A stretch of DNA of 36,585 bases from Allomyces macrogynus ATCC 38327 (taxonomy: Eukaryota; Blastocladiomycota; Blastocladiomycetes; Blastocladiales; Blastocladiaceae), in the NCBI GenBank assembly GCA_000151295.1, contig GG745340.1:86760-123344 (forward strand), read 5' to 3'. How positions within the stretch are numbered: the first letter of the stretch is position 1; each line of letters begins with the position of its first letter. Positions 21,353 to 31,428 of this stretch are shown here, piece after piece. The translations under genes were made by a program, and so were the position numbers. The notes beneath the pieces were generated by a model. It searched no databases. It saw nothing but the letters and a program-made list of their open reading frames with translations, and had not been told where the DNA came from.

Positions 21353-22487
21353 ATCATAGAAACAACAGTCGCGCATACCTGTGAGTGAGCGAGCCTGTGG
21401 TGTGGTGAGCGACGGCTGCCATCCTTGATCTGGACCTGGTTTAGCCAATGCGCATGTTCCTGTGGCACGCGCCGTCCTCGTTTAGTACTCCCTATTGTCT
21501 CGCCTTCTGACGATTCGGATGACACCAACGCGTGGACTAGCGGTGACCAATGCGCGGAAGCGGTGCATATTTAAATGGACGTGGCCGTTGCTTCGTGCGA
21601 ATCCCACTCTCCTCTTGCCATGATGGTTGAGCTTCATAATCCTGACACTTCACGACAAAGTGTTCCGACCGTCTGCACGTCTTCTCTACCCGGTAGTTGG
21701 GCCGCTGATCCCGTCTCGGTATTTGCCGCTTCTTCGCACAGCAGTCGAAGGGCGCACATGCGCATTGATGCGGATCCCCCTGCGTGTGCCTGCATTCACG
21801 TACGCCGTATCCTTGCACCATCGCGCGTCATCCGCATGCTGCCGGTTGCGCCGAGTTGCAAGAGCACCGCGTCTCAATTGTTCAAAGTCCACCACCGTCC
21901 GTCTTCCCGAAACTTCCATGAACTTTTGGCCGACACACGTATATACGTGTAGCACCCAAAAGTGGCGGCGCCTTAAAATCTCCCCCTGAAAATTGGCGCT
22001 ATTTAAATGCAATCTGCTGAAGGTCGCGTCCGGATCGAAATGACATCCGCCTGGTGCTGCATGTGCTTGCGGCGATTGGTCAACAGGTAGCAAGCAAGAA
22101 CAGTCAACAACACGTTCGCCACTGTTGAGGTTCGTTCTCGTCCAAAGAGCACGAGTCTGCCGACTCGCCCCCGTGTGCATGGCGGGGCCAGCAAAAGATG
22201 GTTCTTGACATTTAAAGACACCCGCACACCCCTGGTCGCGCTCCACTCCAAGGACCCGTCGCTCCATTTTCCGCTGCCAGGCCGACGATTTCGCTGAGTT
22301 TCCAAGACAGCATCGCGGAACGCAAGGACGCCACTTCATTCAAGTTCCACCTCGCTCCGCAAGAACGGCGTGCAGTCGGCGACACGTCGCCGTTCGTTTC
22401 CCTCCACCCGCTCGCGCAGTAGCATACCCGCCACCACTCGCTGGTCACTCGCAATCCACCGACCTGCGTGTTCACGCACCCAAAATT
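21353..22487. other. Intergenic region, cluster copies 3-4
   Basis: About 1.1 kb, including a motif-less minus-strand frame of about 217 codons (21686-22339) that I do not call. The 10-mer tatttaaatg occurs twice, at 21568-21577 and 22000-22009, and a related acatttaaag lies near 22208. These AT-rich words stand out in GC-rich DNA and may be promoter elements. Confidence 0.4.
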
Positions 22488-22817
22488 ATGTCAACCGTGC
22501 CATCCTCAACGCCAACACCAACACTCGACACGTCGCTGCTCGTGGAAGCGTCGTGGGATCCGTCCCGCACAAGAAAATGGATCACTATTATCGGTGTTAT
22601 TTGGGGGATCTTTATTCTTTTAGCTGGGTGCTGCCAGGCTTGCGGACCGAAGCGCAATGCAGGAGATGATGACACGAACCAGCGTGGAATGGTGTCTGTT
22701 GGTGCCGATGTGGCGCACGCTGTCGTCGACTTGAGCGGTGGTGGAGATGGCGGGGGTGGGGACGGCGGGGGTGGAGATGGTGGGGGCGGTGATGGTGGTG
22801 GTGGCGGCGGCGATTAG
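22488..22817 (+). CDS. Small single-pass Gly-tail membrane protein, cluster copy 4
   Basis: One exon, 109 aa. The N-terminus is Ser/Thr/Pro-rich (MSTVPSSTPTPTLDTSLLVE) and ends in the family motif as VEASWDPS. A helix at about residues 29-52 (KWITIIGVIWGIFILLAGCC) has a Cys pair at its end as in copy 2. A short loop then leads to a tail of near-perfect GGGGD pentapeptide repeats ending in six Gly and Asp. It is the most regular repeat of the four copies. Function unknown. Confidence 0.65.
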   Translation: MSTVPSSTPTPTLDTSLLVEASWDPSRTRKWITIIGVIWGIFILLAGCCQACGPKRNAGDDDTNQRGMVSVGADVAHAVVDLSGGGDGGGGDGGGGDGGGGDGGGGGGD

Positions 22818-23200
22818 GAGGGTGTCGTTGCGGTTTGTCTCATAAGCCAAAGGAGTGCAGGCAAGTAATGACCGCGAGTGCTCTATCAGAGTGTTGATCG
22901 ATCACGGTTTACAGGAATGGACAAGCCGGGCATGAGGTCGTCAGGGCAACCGGAACAATAAGCAGCAGACGCGTCCCGGGCCAGGCACGTGTCCTTGCGG
23001 CGTGGTCCCTGCCCACAAAAAGGAGCTCCAAAAAGGCACACGCGCGCGCGGCTGCCTGCTTGCTCGCACCCAGGGCGCCCGCACACTCACGCACCTCTGC
23101 TCGCACGTTGGCGCCGCTCTCCATCCGCATCCCTCCACCGCGCGCCGCGAATTCGGTCCGCTCCCCCACTAGCACACCACCCCCACTCGCTGCACTCGCC
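22818..23200. other. Intergenic region upstream of Rab11-like gene
   Basis: 383 bases. The last ~100 are C-rich, as expected of a 5' untranslated region. Nothing else seen. Confidence 0.4.
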
Positions 23201-24039
23201 ATGTCCAAGGACGACGAATACGATTTCCTGTTCAAGGGTAAGCAAGCTCGTACCGCGCGTGAGCCATCGGCCGGTGTCCTGCCGGCTCGGCCGCCATTTC
23301 CTTGGCACACTTTGGCCCGTCTTCTTCGTCACTAACGCGTGCGTGCTCCTTGACGGCCCGTAGTCGTGCTGATCGGCGATTCGGGCGTCGGCAAGTCGAA
23401 CTTGTTGTCGCGGTTCACGCGCAACGAGTTCAACCTCGAGTCCAAGTCGACGATTGGCGTCGAGTTTGCCACGCGCTCCATCCAGGTCGACGGCAAGACG
23501 ATCAAGGCCCAAATCTGGGATACCGTACGTGACGTGAAGAACCGGACTCTTTTCTGTGTTGAGACTTGACCAACCCTTACGATCCGGTTTCTCAGGCGGG
23601 GCAGGAGCGGTACCGCGCGATCACGTCGGCCTACTACCGCGGCGCTGTGGGCGCGTTGCTCGTCTACGATATTGCCAAGCACGTCACCTACGAGAACGTG
23701 AACCGGTGGCTCAAGGAGCTGCGCGACCACGCCGACAACAACATTGTCATCATGCTCGTCGGCAACAAGTCGGATCTGCGCCATTTGCGTGCCGTGCCGA
23801 CTGACGAGGCCAAGCAGTTTGCTGAGGACAATGGCCTCAGCTTCATTGAGACGTCGGCGCTCGACGCGAGCAACGTTGAGCTGGCGTTCCAGCGCATTCT
23901 CACGGAGATCTACAAGATTGTGTCGAAGCGCGCGCTCGAGGAGAACGCGGCCAACATTGCCCCGACCAAGGGCGACACGATCAACATCACGCCGACACCC
24001 GGGGGTGACGACGCCAAGGCCGCGGGCAAGTGCTGCTGA
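23201..24039 (+). CDS. RAB11: Rab11/Ypt31-type small GTPase
   Basis: Three exons, 23201-23237, 23364-23524 and 23596-24039, join in phase to 213 aa. Introns of 126 and 71 nt have donors GTAAGC and GTACGT. All G motifs are present: GDSGVGKS (P-loop, split from the start by intron 1), KSTIGVEF (switch I), [20 protein letters not shown] (split at WDT/AGQE by intron 2), NKSD and ETSALDA. The C-terminus GKCC is a double-geranylgeranylation signal. The [20 protein letters not shown] start and the [19 protein letters not shown] stretch are typical of Rab11. Rab11/Ypt31 controls trans-Golgi and recycling-endosome traffic, including delivery of chitin synthase vesicles in fungi. The adjacent ArfGAP works in the same Golgi pathway, but co-localisation in the genome need not mean co-regulation. 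Confidence 0.96.
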
Positions 24040-24662
24040 GCGTGTGCTTCTTCGTTGTTTTTCGTTTAATTGCTTGCTTTTCACTTTGTTGTCGCCGTCG
24101 TCCTCGTCGTCTTTCTCCTCTTGGCTCCACGCGAACGCGGATCCGGGTCGGGTCTGCCTGCATCTATCCGTTGCGCTCGCACGCGCTATCCCTTTGCCAG
24201 CGCGGCGTGGGTGAGTGTGGGTGGGTGGGAGCGCGCGCGCGGTCCTGGCGGCCGCGCCGTTTGTATCTTTCTCTTCCGGCGTCTGTCCCATTCCCTTCCC
24301 GGTTCACTTTGCAGTACAATTCGTTCTTGGTTGATCGGGGCCGGCGTCGTTCTGTCTTGCGTGGAGCTTTCCAGTCAGGTCCGGTTCGCCACTTTTCGCC
24401 ACGCTTGCCACGGTCACGAGACTTGTTCGTTCGTGTCGTGTCGCTGGGTCGCCGCCCTTTCGCTCCGGCGACTTCGCTTCCAACGATTCCATATTATTGC
24501 TCCCCCCCTACATCCTCTCCTCGCCGAACCGGCTGCAACCGCTCCAATAATTATCCCGCGGCCTTGGGAGCCGGCAACGCAACGAACCGAACCAGCTCGA
24601 GCACTCTCCGACCGCCCGCCACCAACCGACCCGTCCTGCCGCGTCATCCAGCAGCAACCACC
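24040..24662. other. Intergenic region Rab11 / ArfGAP
   Basis: About 0.62 kb, T- and C-rich in the first half (3' end of the Rab gene) and C-rich near the ArfGAP start. Open frames are shadows without motif. Confidence 0.4.
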
Positions 24663-25982
24663 ATGACCGAAGATTTCCGCACGCTCGTGCAGGAACTGCA
24701 GCGCGCCGACGACGCCAACCGCAAGTGCTTCGAGTGCGGCGCGCCCAACCCGCAGGTCTATTCCTCCCTGGTGTCCTGCGTGGCCACCCCCGCACGCCTT
24801 GGCTGACGACAGCGATGCACATGATAGTGGGCCAGCGTTACCTATGGCATCCTTTTCTGCCTCGAGTGTTCGGGTATGCACGCAAGCCGTGGAGTTGTAT
24901 CGCGTCGACGGCGCGCTGACGCCACGCTCGATATTTAGGCCAACATCGCGCGCTCGGCGTGCATTTGAGGTATATATTGCGCCGGCGATACTCGCTCGCT
25001 CGGCACGCACACGCGCAAACTGACCGTGCGCTCCTCCGTGACCAGTTTCGTGCGGTCCGTGACAATGGACAAGTGGTCGTCCGACCAGTTCAAGAAGATG
25101 CAGGTGCGCGCGCCGCGCAGAACCTCCCCTTTCGTGTCAACGTACTTTTCTCACCCTCTTCTACCCCCGTTAGGTCGGCGGCAACGCGCGCGCGCACGCG
25201 TTCCTCTCGGCACAGCCCGACTGGCCGGGCCAATCGGCGCCGATCAGCATCAAGTACAACACCAAGGCCGCGGCGCTCTACCGGCACAAGCTGCAGTGTG
25301 ACGTGGAAGGCAAGTTTTTCGACGAGCGCGATGTGCAGTGGAACGCAGTCGCGCCCGTGAGTGCTGCTGCCACGGTCGGAGCAGGCGCCAGCCCGATGCT
25401 CGGCAGTCTCCCGACCAAGGCGCAGAACGAGGACTACTTCGGGCGCATGGGCAGCGCGAATGCGGCAAGGCCAGAGTACGCTCAGTTTTATCCCACCATG
25501 TCGCGGTCGAGGACCCATGCTAACGATCTGCGCGCCACAGCCACCTCCCGCCGTCGCAAGGCGGCCGGTACACCGGCTTCGGCAGCTCGAGCTTCACCCC
25601 GTCCTCCCCCGCGGCCCCACGGACCGCCTCCCCCGCATTCAACCCGGCCGAACTGATCAACGACCCCGTCTCGGCACTCACCAAAGGCTGGTCACTCTTC
25701 TCGTCCGCGGCGGCCACCGTGACCGAAACTGTCGGCACCGTCGTGCACCGCGGATCGCAGCTCGTGCAGGACCCGTCGTTCCAGGACCAAGTGTCCCGCA
25801 ACCTGAACTCCGTCGGCGACCTGCTCTCGAAAGTCGGCGAGACGGCGCTCGCCACAGGCACGCGCGCCTACCACCAAATGCGCGAGGCTCAGGGCGTCGG
25901 CGGGCAGTCGCCCCGTGCACGGGCCGGGTCGCGTGGTGGGTACGCGCAGGTGCCGGACGCATACGGGCTCGTGCCGGACCCG

Positions 25983-26019
<37 letters not shown>

Positions 26020-26255
26020 CTGAATCCTGGGGCGCTCAGCCAGTACAGCAGCAAGCACAGCAGCCGCCGTTGCCGCCGCGGCAAGCGAGCGGGTTGGACG
26101 GGTGGGGCGACGCCGCGTGGGAACCTGCACCGGCGCCCGTGCAGGAAACAACGACGGTCGTCCCGGCCGGATCGGCGTCTGGGGTCACGCCCGCGGCGGG
26201 TGGAGCGAGTATGCGCAAGGCTGCGAAAAAGGACGATGATTGGGACCAGTGGTGA
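24663..26255 (+). CDS. ARFGAP1/Gcs1-type Arf GTPase-activating protein
   Basis: Six exons, 24663-24755, 24828-24873, 24939-24969, 25046-25103, 25174-25475 and 25541-26255, join in phase to 414 aa. The ArfGAP zinc finger is CFECGAPNPQ plus FCLECS (C-x2-C-x16-C-x2-C), with GQHRALGVHLSFVRSVTMD carrying the catalytic Arg. It is spread over four exons, two of them only 46 and 31 nt. Downstream are LPPSQGGRYTGFGS, as in ARFGAP1, a lipid-packing-like Ser/Thr helix region (ALTKGWSLFSSAAATVTETV), a ten-Gln run, and a C-terminal DDDWDQW. The family stimulates GTP hydrolysis on Arf1 at the Golgi (COPI cycle). The first intron has an unusual donor (GTCTAT), though the phase and protein match are good. 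Confidence 0.93.
25989..26018 (+). repeat. (CAG)10 coding poly-Gln
   Basis: Ten perfect CAG codons giving a Gln10 run in the disordered C-terminal part of the ArfGAP. Likely length-polymorphic. Confidence 0.95.
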
Positions 26256-26703
26256 GGATGTGGTGCGGGACGGGGACGGGTGCTGTCGCGACAGGGTGGA
26301 GAGGGTGGAGAGATGCAAGGAGGGCCCATATTGATTCAAGAGGGGAATGGTAAACGTTGCAATGCGTGTTCGTGGACCGGATGGGCAGCACTGCCGCGCA
26401 CCGCAGCGCGTCGCTGACTGTGCTATCCTTGGGAGGGAGCTTGAGGGGCTCGACGTAAACCCCGCATCCGCGCGCCTGTTGGCAGCACACACAGGTTGGG
26501 CTCATTCAGACTTGGTGGAGGCATGAGCGCCTTTCGTTTTTACTCCTGCACCCATGGCGAATCAACCCTCGTTGTGTTGTTCCTTTAGTGGTTCTTTGAC
26601 TGACAGTTACCCTCTCCCCCATGCTCGCGCGCAGATTCGGATCTCGAGGGGATTTCTCCACCGTATTGCGGGCCGCGTAGACGATTCTCGGACCTGTTCC
26701 GCG
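26256..26703. other. Intergenic region ArfGAP / ABC transporter
   Basis: About 450 bases with only motif-less frames. It holds the ArfGAP 3' end and the upstream region of the ABCA gene. Confidence 0.4.
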
Positions 26704-29615
26704 ATGGCGCGGTTCCTCGCGCAAGTCGCGGCGCTGCTGCGCAATAATGCGCTCATCTTGCAGCGGTCACCGTTTCAGCTTGCCCTGGCAGTTCTTTCGC
26801 CGCTCATTTTCCTGCTCGTCGCGGCCCTGGCGTCGACCGCGCTCTCGTCGAGTTTTTCCGCCACGGGTGCCACCACCGATACGTCGCACCCTGCCGCTGT
26901 CCCGCTCAGCTTCCCAGAATGCACGAACGCACTGGGCCGGTGTCGGCCGCGGCTGCTTTACGCGCCCAACAATGTCTACCATGCGCGGATCATGCACGCG
27001 GTCGCCGACGGCATGGGGCTGTCGTCGAGCTCGACGGACGATGTGCGCTCGTTTGCGGCGCTCGACGAGCTCGCGCAGTACTTGCTCGAACAGCAGATCA
27101 AGTTGACGAGCGACCGCAACTTCAATTTCGGGATTGGGTTCACGACATTTTTCGGCGCCCATGCGCCCAGAAGTCTGGACGAGGCGGGTGCGTTGGTCGA
27201 GCGCGTCAATGGGACGCACTACTCGACCTTGACGGTCGAAAGCAGCGGGCTCTTTTCGTCTGGCCGCGACATGTTCTTGCCGGGTATCGCGACCGTGTCG
27301 CCACCACTGCTTTTGAAAACTCATCTGGACTGGGCGAATATCAAGACGGTACGCGTGTATTGCTCTAATTTTGACCGCCGACGGTCAATGTATTGACATC
27401 CACTCTTTTTTTCTTGCTCTAGCGCAGCGAAATGAAGGGTAAGTCGGCACCGTCGCTGGACATCAAGGTGTCGGGCTGGCCGACGCCCGAAAACGTGGAT
27501 TTGTGGGACGACTCGGCCGCCCGATCCGAGGACGGCAGCAAGCAAAACGCGAACGAATAGGCGTCGACGCGCATGGGCAACGCGTTCACGGACGCGTTCC
27601 TGTTCTTTGGGTACTGCCCGATGTTCCTCATCATTTTGTCCATGGTCGGCAGCGATAGTACGTTGTTCCATCTTGCGCGTCGATTCGCATCGCAATTTAT
27701 TAATTTCAACTTTTCGCTCATTTTCACAGAGTACATGGGCCTCCTGACGGTCCTCCGAAAGCTGGGCATGTCTGAGGCTGCGTACTGGGTCGCCAGTTTT
27801 GTCACGCTCGTTGTGCTCGTCGTCGTCTCGGCGCTCTTGTCGATGCTCGCAATCCCGGCATACCCGGCCACGTTCCCGCTCTCCAACGCGTCGGCGGCCA
27901 TCACCTTTGTCGCCCAGTTTGCCGCGGGCCTCCAGCTCGTGTCATTTGGCCTCGTCCTCGTCGCTGGGCTCACGCAGCAGTACGCAGTCAACGCTCTCGC
28001 AGGCCTCTTGCTCATGGCGTCAATCTTGTGCTCGGCCCTCCTCGGGTTCCTCGACTCTGTCTCGGGCGCCGGGATCATGCCCAAGACGCCCTTGGGCTTT
28101 TTCGTCGGGTTCAGCTCAGCGTCGGCGCTCGGATGGATTCTCGAGATTCTGTTCCCAGTTCTCGCGCACGGCAAACTCGTGTTTGACGTGAGCTCGGCGG
28201 TGCCGCTCTTGTTTGTGTCGGTGCTCGTTGCCTGCGACTAAATTGCTCTGGCCATTGTGATCATGACCGTGCTCGAGGGCGATTTGGTGGGCAAGATTGG
28301 CAAGCTGTTCAAGCGCAGCCAGGCGGCTAAGCCGCAAGAGGGGATCGCGATGCGCGACCTCGAACGCGCACAGTCGGCAGCGAGTTTTGGTGAGGACGAG
28401 GACGCCGAGGTACGCGCCGACCGCGAGGCGCTCATCAAGGACCCGTCGGGTCCCGAGTCGGCGTATGCGGTCAAGGTCGTGGACCTGTACAAGCCATTTG
28501 GCAAGAAGCACGTTCTCGAGGGCATGCATCTCGGCATCAAGCCGGGTGCCGTGTTTGGGCTCACGGGCCATAACGGCTCAGGCAAGGTGCGCTTCTTGAC
28601 CGACCTGCGACCATCGTCGTCTGCCGCCCGGCGATACTTACAGTGGACTCCCGAATGTAGTCGACGCTGTTGAACATTCTCATGGGTGCGTCGCGCGCGA
28701 CGGCCGGTCAAGCATACGTCGGGGGCCTTCCCGTTACCTCGCGCGACTTGTGTGCTGTGCTGGGCGTTTGCCCGCAAGCCGACCTCGTGCTCGGTGACCT
28801 GACCGTCGAGGAAAACCTGCTCTTCTTTGCGCGCGTACGCGGCGCACCCCTGCGCGGTGCTGACCTGACCCACCTCGCCCACCGGTGCGCCGAAATCATT
28901 GGTCTCGGGTCACCCGAAGTCTTGCGGCGCGCTGCGCGCCAGTTATCCGGCGGGATGCGGCGGCGCCTGGCCATCGGCGTTGCCGTGATCGGGTCGCCCG
29001 CCGTGATCATAATTGACGAAGGATCGGCCGGTCTCGATCCAGCAAACCGGCTCGGGATCTGGACACTGATTGGCCGGATCCGCGCCGCGGCGATGCGACG
29101 ATTCTGCTGACGACGCACTACATGTCAGAGGCCGACGCGTTGTGCACGCGGATCGCGATCATGGCCGGTGGACGTGTGCGCGTGCTCGGGAACCAAGTCG
29201 CGCTCAAGCAAGCTTACGGCAAGGGTACAACGTTCAGTTACAGGTGCCCGTGGTGGCTAAGACGGGCCCGGGCGACGCAGAACGTGTCGCGATTGCGCGC
29301 GTGGTGGCGGCGCTCGCCGCGCATATTGCCGCGCCGGGTACCGCCGCAACGACACTGCTGGCCGCGCAAATGCAAGACTTGCCGGCGCACCTGGCCGACC
29401 AGCGCATGCGCGGCGGGACGCTGGACGCGAGCACGGGGTTGTGGACGTGGCAGCTGCGCGTGGCGGTCCCGCTTCCCGTGCAGGCCGACTTGGCGCGCGT
29501 GTTTGCGTTCCTGGCGTCGTCGGCGGGCGATCTGGGCGTGGCCGGGTGGGGCATCAATCCTTTGTCGCTCGAGGATGTGTTCATTCGCGTGTCGACGCGG
29601 TATTACCTGTCGTGA
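26704..29615 (+). pseudogene. ABCA-type ABC transporter (half-size), with four lesions
   Basis: Exons 26704-27348, 27423-27657, 27730-28586 and 28661-29615. Introns of 74, 72 and 74 nt have donors GTACGC, GTACGT and GTGCGC. Exon 1 encodes a membrane segment and a luminal domain; later exons give several helices with the ABCA-like LLTVLRKLGMSEAAYW loop. The ATPase domain has Walker A GHNGSGKST (split by intron 3), Q-loop VCPQAD, signature LSGGM, Walker B VIIIDEGSAGLDP, H-loop TTHYMSEAD, and the terminal LEDVF. Lesions: in-frame TAG 27558-27560, in-frame TAA 28239-28241, a one-base deletion near 29088-29092 (just before DATILLTTHYM), and another near 29221-29226. ABCA proteins move lipids across membranes. 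Everything between the lesions stays ABCA-like, so decay is recent or the lesions are sequencing errors. The last 343 bases lie in the inverted repeat. Confidence 0.8.
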
Positions 29616-30013
29616 TCGAGCAGATGTGGAGGGCCGAGACGTGTAAGCGGACGAGATCACGGTTGTTGTTCTTTCCTTGCAGTCGAGGCTTTGCATGGCG
29701 AATGTAAAGGATTGTAGAAGTGCGCGAGAAATGTAACGACTGCGTCGATTGGTACGGCCGCGGCACAGTTGTGATTGATTTGTTTGTCGAACAGCGGCCA
29801 GCATAAAATGTCTATCAATGTTTTGAGCCGTTTCTGGGCATCATCTGAACGTGGGTAACATTGGGCGCTCTCTACGCAGTCCAGTACGTTCTTGTTGCAG
29901 CATGCGCGCCAGTCAGTAACATGGAAAGCATTTGGCGCGGCGCTGGCAAGAAGGGTCGCTTGCTATGCTGACCATTCCTCGCTGATGCCGACGATCTGTG
30001 ACGATCAGAAAAA

Positions 30014-30015
<2 letters not shown>

Positions 30016-30051
<36 letters not shown>
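30016..30051 (+). repeat. (CAG)12 microsatellite, left arm
   Basis: Twelve perfect CAG units, non-coding as far as I can see. The mirror copy (CTG on plus) is at 35496-35531 with the same unit number. Confidence 0.95.
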
Positions 30052-30054
<3 letters not shown>

Positions 30055-30354
30055 ATACCTGGCGGGGATGACGGGAGAAGCCCGCGTGATTTATGTAAAC
30101 TTGGGCCATGGATCCCGCGACTGCGACCCAGCTGGCGAGCATCATGTATTGACTCGCCATGTCGACCGTATTATGAGCTCCCTGCATTTATCTCGTCTTG
30201 GTATGATGACACAACGCAACAGCGGTTCCGATTGTGATCGCGCGAAGCCAATCTTTGGGGAAACGCAAGAAAAACGAGATCGAAAAATCAAAGGCGCAAT
30301 GTAAAATGGGTTTGGGGGCGAAAGGGGGGCGAACGGGCAAAAGTTCGAGTTAGG

Positions 30355-30360
30355 AAAAAA
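30355..30360 (-). terminator. Pol III terminator of left tRNA-Trp
   Basis: A run of six T on the minus strand, five nt after the 3' end of the tRNA, as expected of RNA polymerase III termination. Confidence 0.8.
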
Positions 30361-30365
30361 TGTTG

Positions 30366-30437
30366 TGAGGTGTGAGAGATTCGAACTCCCAGCCTTCCGA
30401 TCTGGAGTCGGACGCGCTGCCGTTGCGCCAACACCCC
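30366..30437 (-). tRNA. tRNA-Trp (CCA anticodon), left arm
   Basis: 72 nt, intronless, reads 5'-GGGGTGTTGGCGCAACGG on the minus strand. It folds fully: acceptor GGGGTGT/ACACCTC, D stem GCGC/GCGC, anticodon stem TCCGA/TCGGA with loop CTCCAGA (anticodon CCA), T stem GGGAG/CTCTC with loop TTCGAAT, discriminator A. CCA is not encoded, as in eukaryotes. A TATATA lies about 41 nt upstream and T6 follows. Apparently identical to the copy at 35110-35181. Confidence 0.95.
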
Positions 30438-31428
30438 ATGTCTCCCATCTGGACATACTGTCTCTCACCGTCTTTACTATATAACCGTTTCAGCACACGG
30501 CAGCTTGGCCGAGCGTGAGCACGACTGTGCACGACCCTCCCTCGTTCGCCGCCGCGGATCGATTGCACGATTGCACGAGACATTTTACACCTTCTCAACG
30601 TGGTTCTGGCGCTGCGCACTCTACATTGCATCTAGTTGCCCGGACGCACAGATTGGCGGTGAACAGTAACGCAAGATTGCTGCAATGTTCAGCAAGGACA
30701 GAACGGCAAGAAAGCGACATGGATCCGGCAACTGGTGGATCACCCGATCGCTCGTGCGAACGACTGCCGCCAATCATTCAATTCAAAAGCACCAGCGAAT
30801 CCCTATGGATATCACGGACGGGTAAGAGAGTCAACAGCTTATCAGGATGATGCGGCGTGGCTAGAGCAAGGGGACGCCAAAGGCGCAGAATCACCTCTTC
30901 ACGCCGTCTTGACGGTGCTGAGTTGCGATCTGCTTCTCGGATCTAGCACCAAAAAAAAAAAAAAAAAAGAAATGTGGGCAGACGCGTGACTCGGCAGCCA
31001 TGGTACGCGCAATAGGAATGACGCGCATACGCAGGCGTACGGATGCGTGAGGCAGAACGACTGCAACCATCAAATCCAATTATTTATAGTTGCCAATACC
31101 TATGCACGCACGAGTCATTGACCGGTAACCTAACGAGCTGAGCTAGGCTAGCAGTCCTACCTATGACTTCGAAGCGGCCGCTGTCCTCTCATCTGCGATT
31201 TCATTTGATTGCAACATAACTTGCTCATTCCCCATTGATTGGCACGACGGAAAAACTGATGTACAATCCCGTTCGGTGGGAACCACGCGGCGCATGCTAC
31301 TAGTTTGCAGTGAGCGGTGGTTCTTTTGTACATAATGGCGATGGACGTTTCGACAGGGCATGAAGGCTGCAGCAGAGTGTGGTGGTCAGAACGAAAATGA
31401 TTGAGAGACAATATTTCTATATTGATGA
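30438..31428. other. tRNA-proximal to inner boundary of left arm and 3' side of chitin synthase
   Basis: Holds the 18-A homopolymer at 30951-30968, the inner arm boundary at 31161, and about 270 unique bases up to the chitin synthase stop. A motif-less 111-codon frame at 30515-30850 is present in both arms because the arms are identical; I do not call it. Confidence 0.4.

Larger units (their letters stand above)
29616..30365. other. Intergenic part of left arm, ABCA to tRNA
   Basis: About 0.75 kb inside the repeat arm. It contains the (CAG)12 run (30016-30051). Frames of 60-80 codons only, none with a motif. Confidence 0.4.
29273..31161 (+). repeat. Left arm of 1,889-bp inverted repeat
   Basis: Every position x here pairs with 65547 minus x in 34386-36274 on the opposite strand, without an indel. 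I checked many points and all open frames in both arms translate identically. The arm begins inside the last ABCA exon (at cgacgcag), contains tRNA-Trp, a (CAG)12 run and an 18-A homopolymer, and ends at ctacc 31161, after which the two sides diverge. The homopolymer and CAG lengths are the same in both arms. Confidence 0.95.

Noticed and set aside
21686..22339. 217-codon minus-strand frame between cluster copies 3 and 4
   Set aside because: No motif; I compared it with the 18585-19199 frame in case both were antisense partners of the cluster, and they are not similar.
27439..27560. An intron (GTAAGT...AATAG) that would remove the TAG stop in the ABCA gene
   Set aside because: Its length of 122 nt would shift the frame relative to the downstream helices, so it does not rescue the gene.
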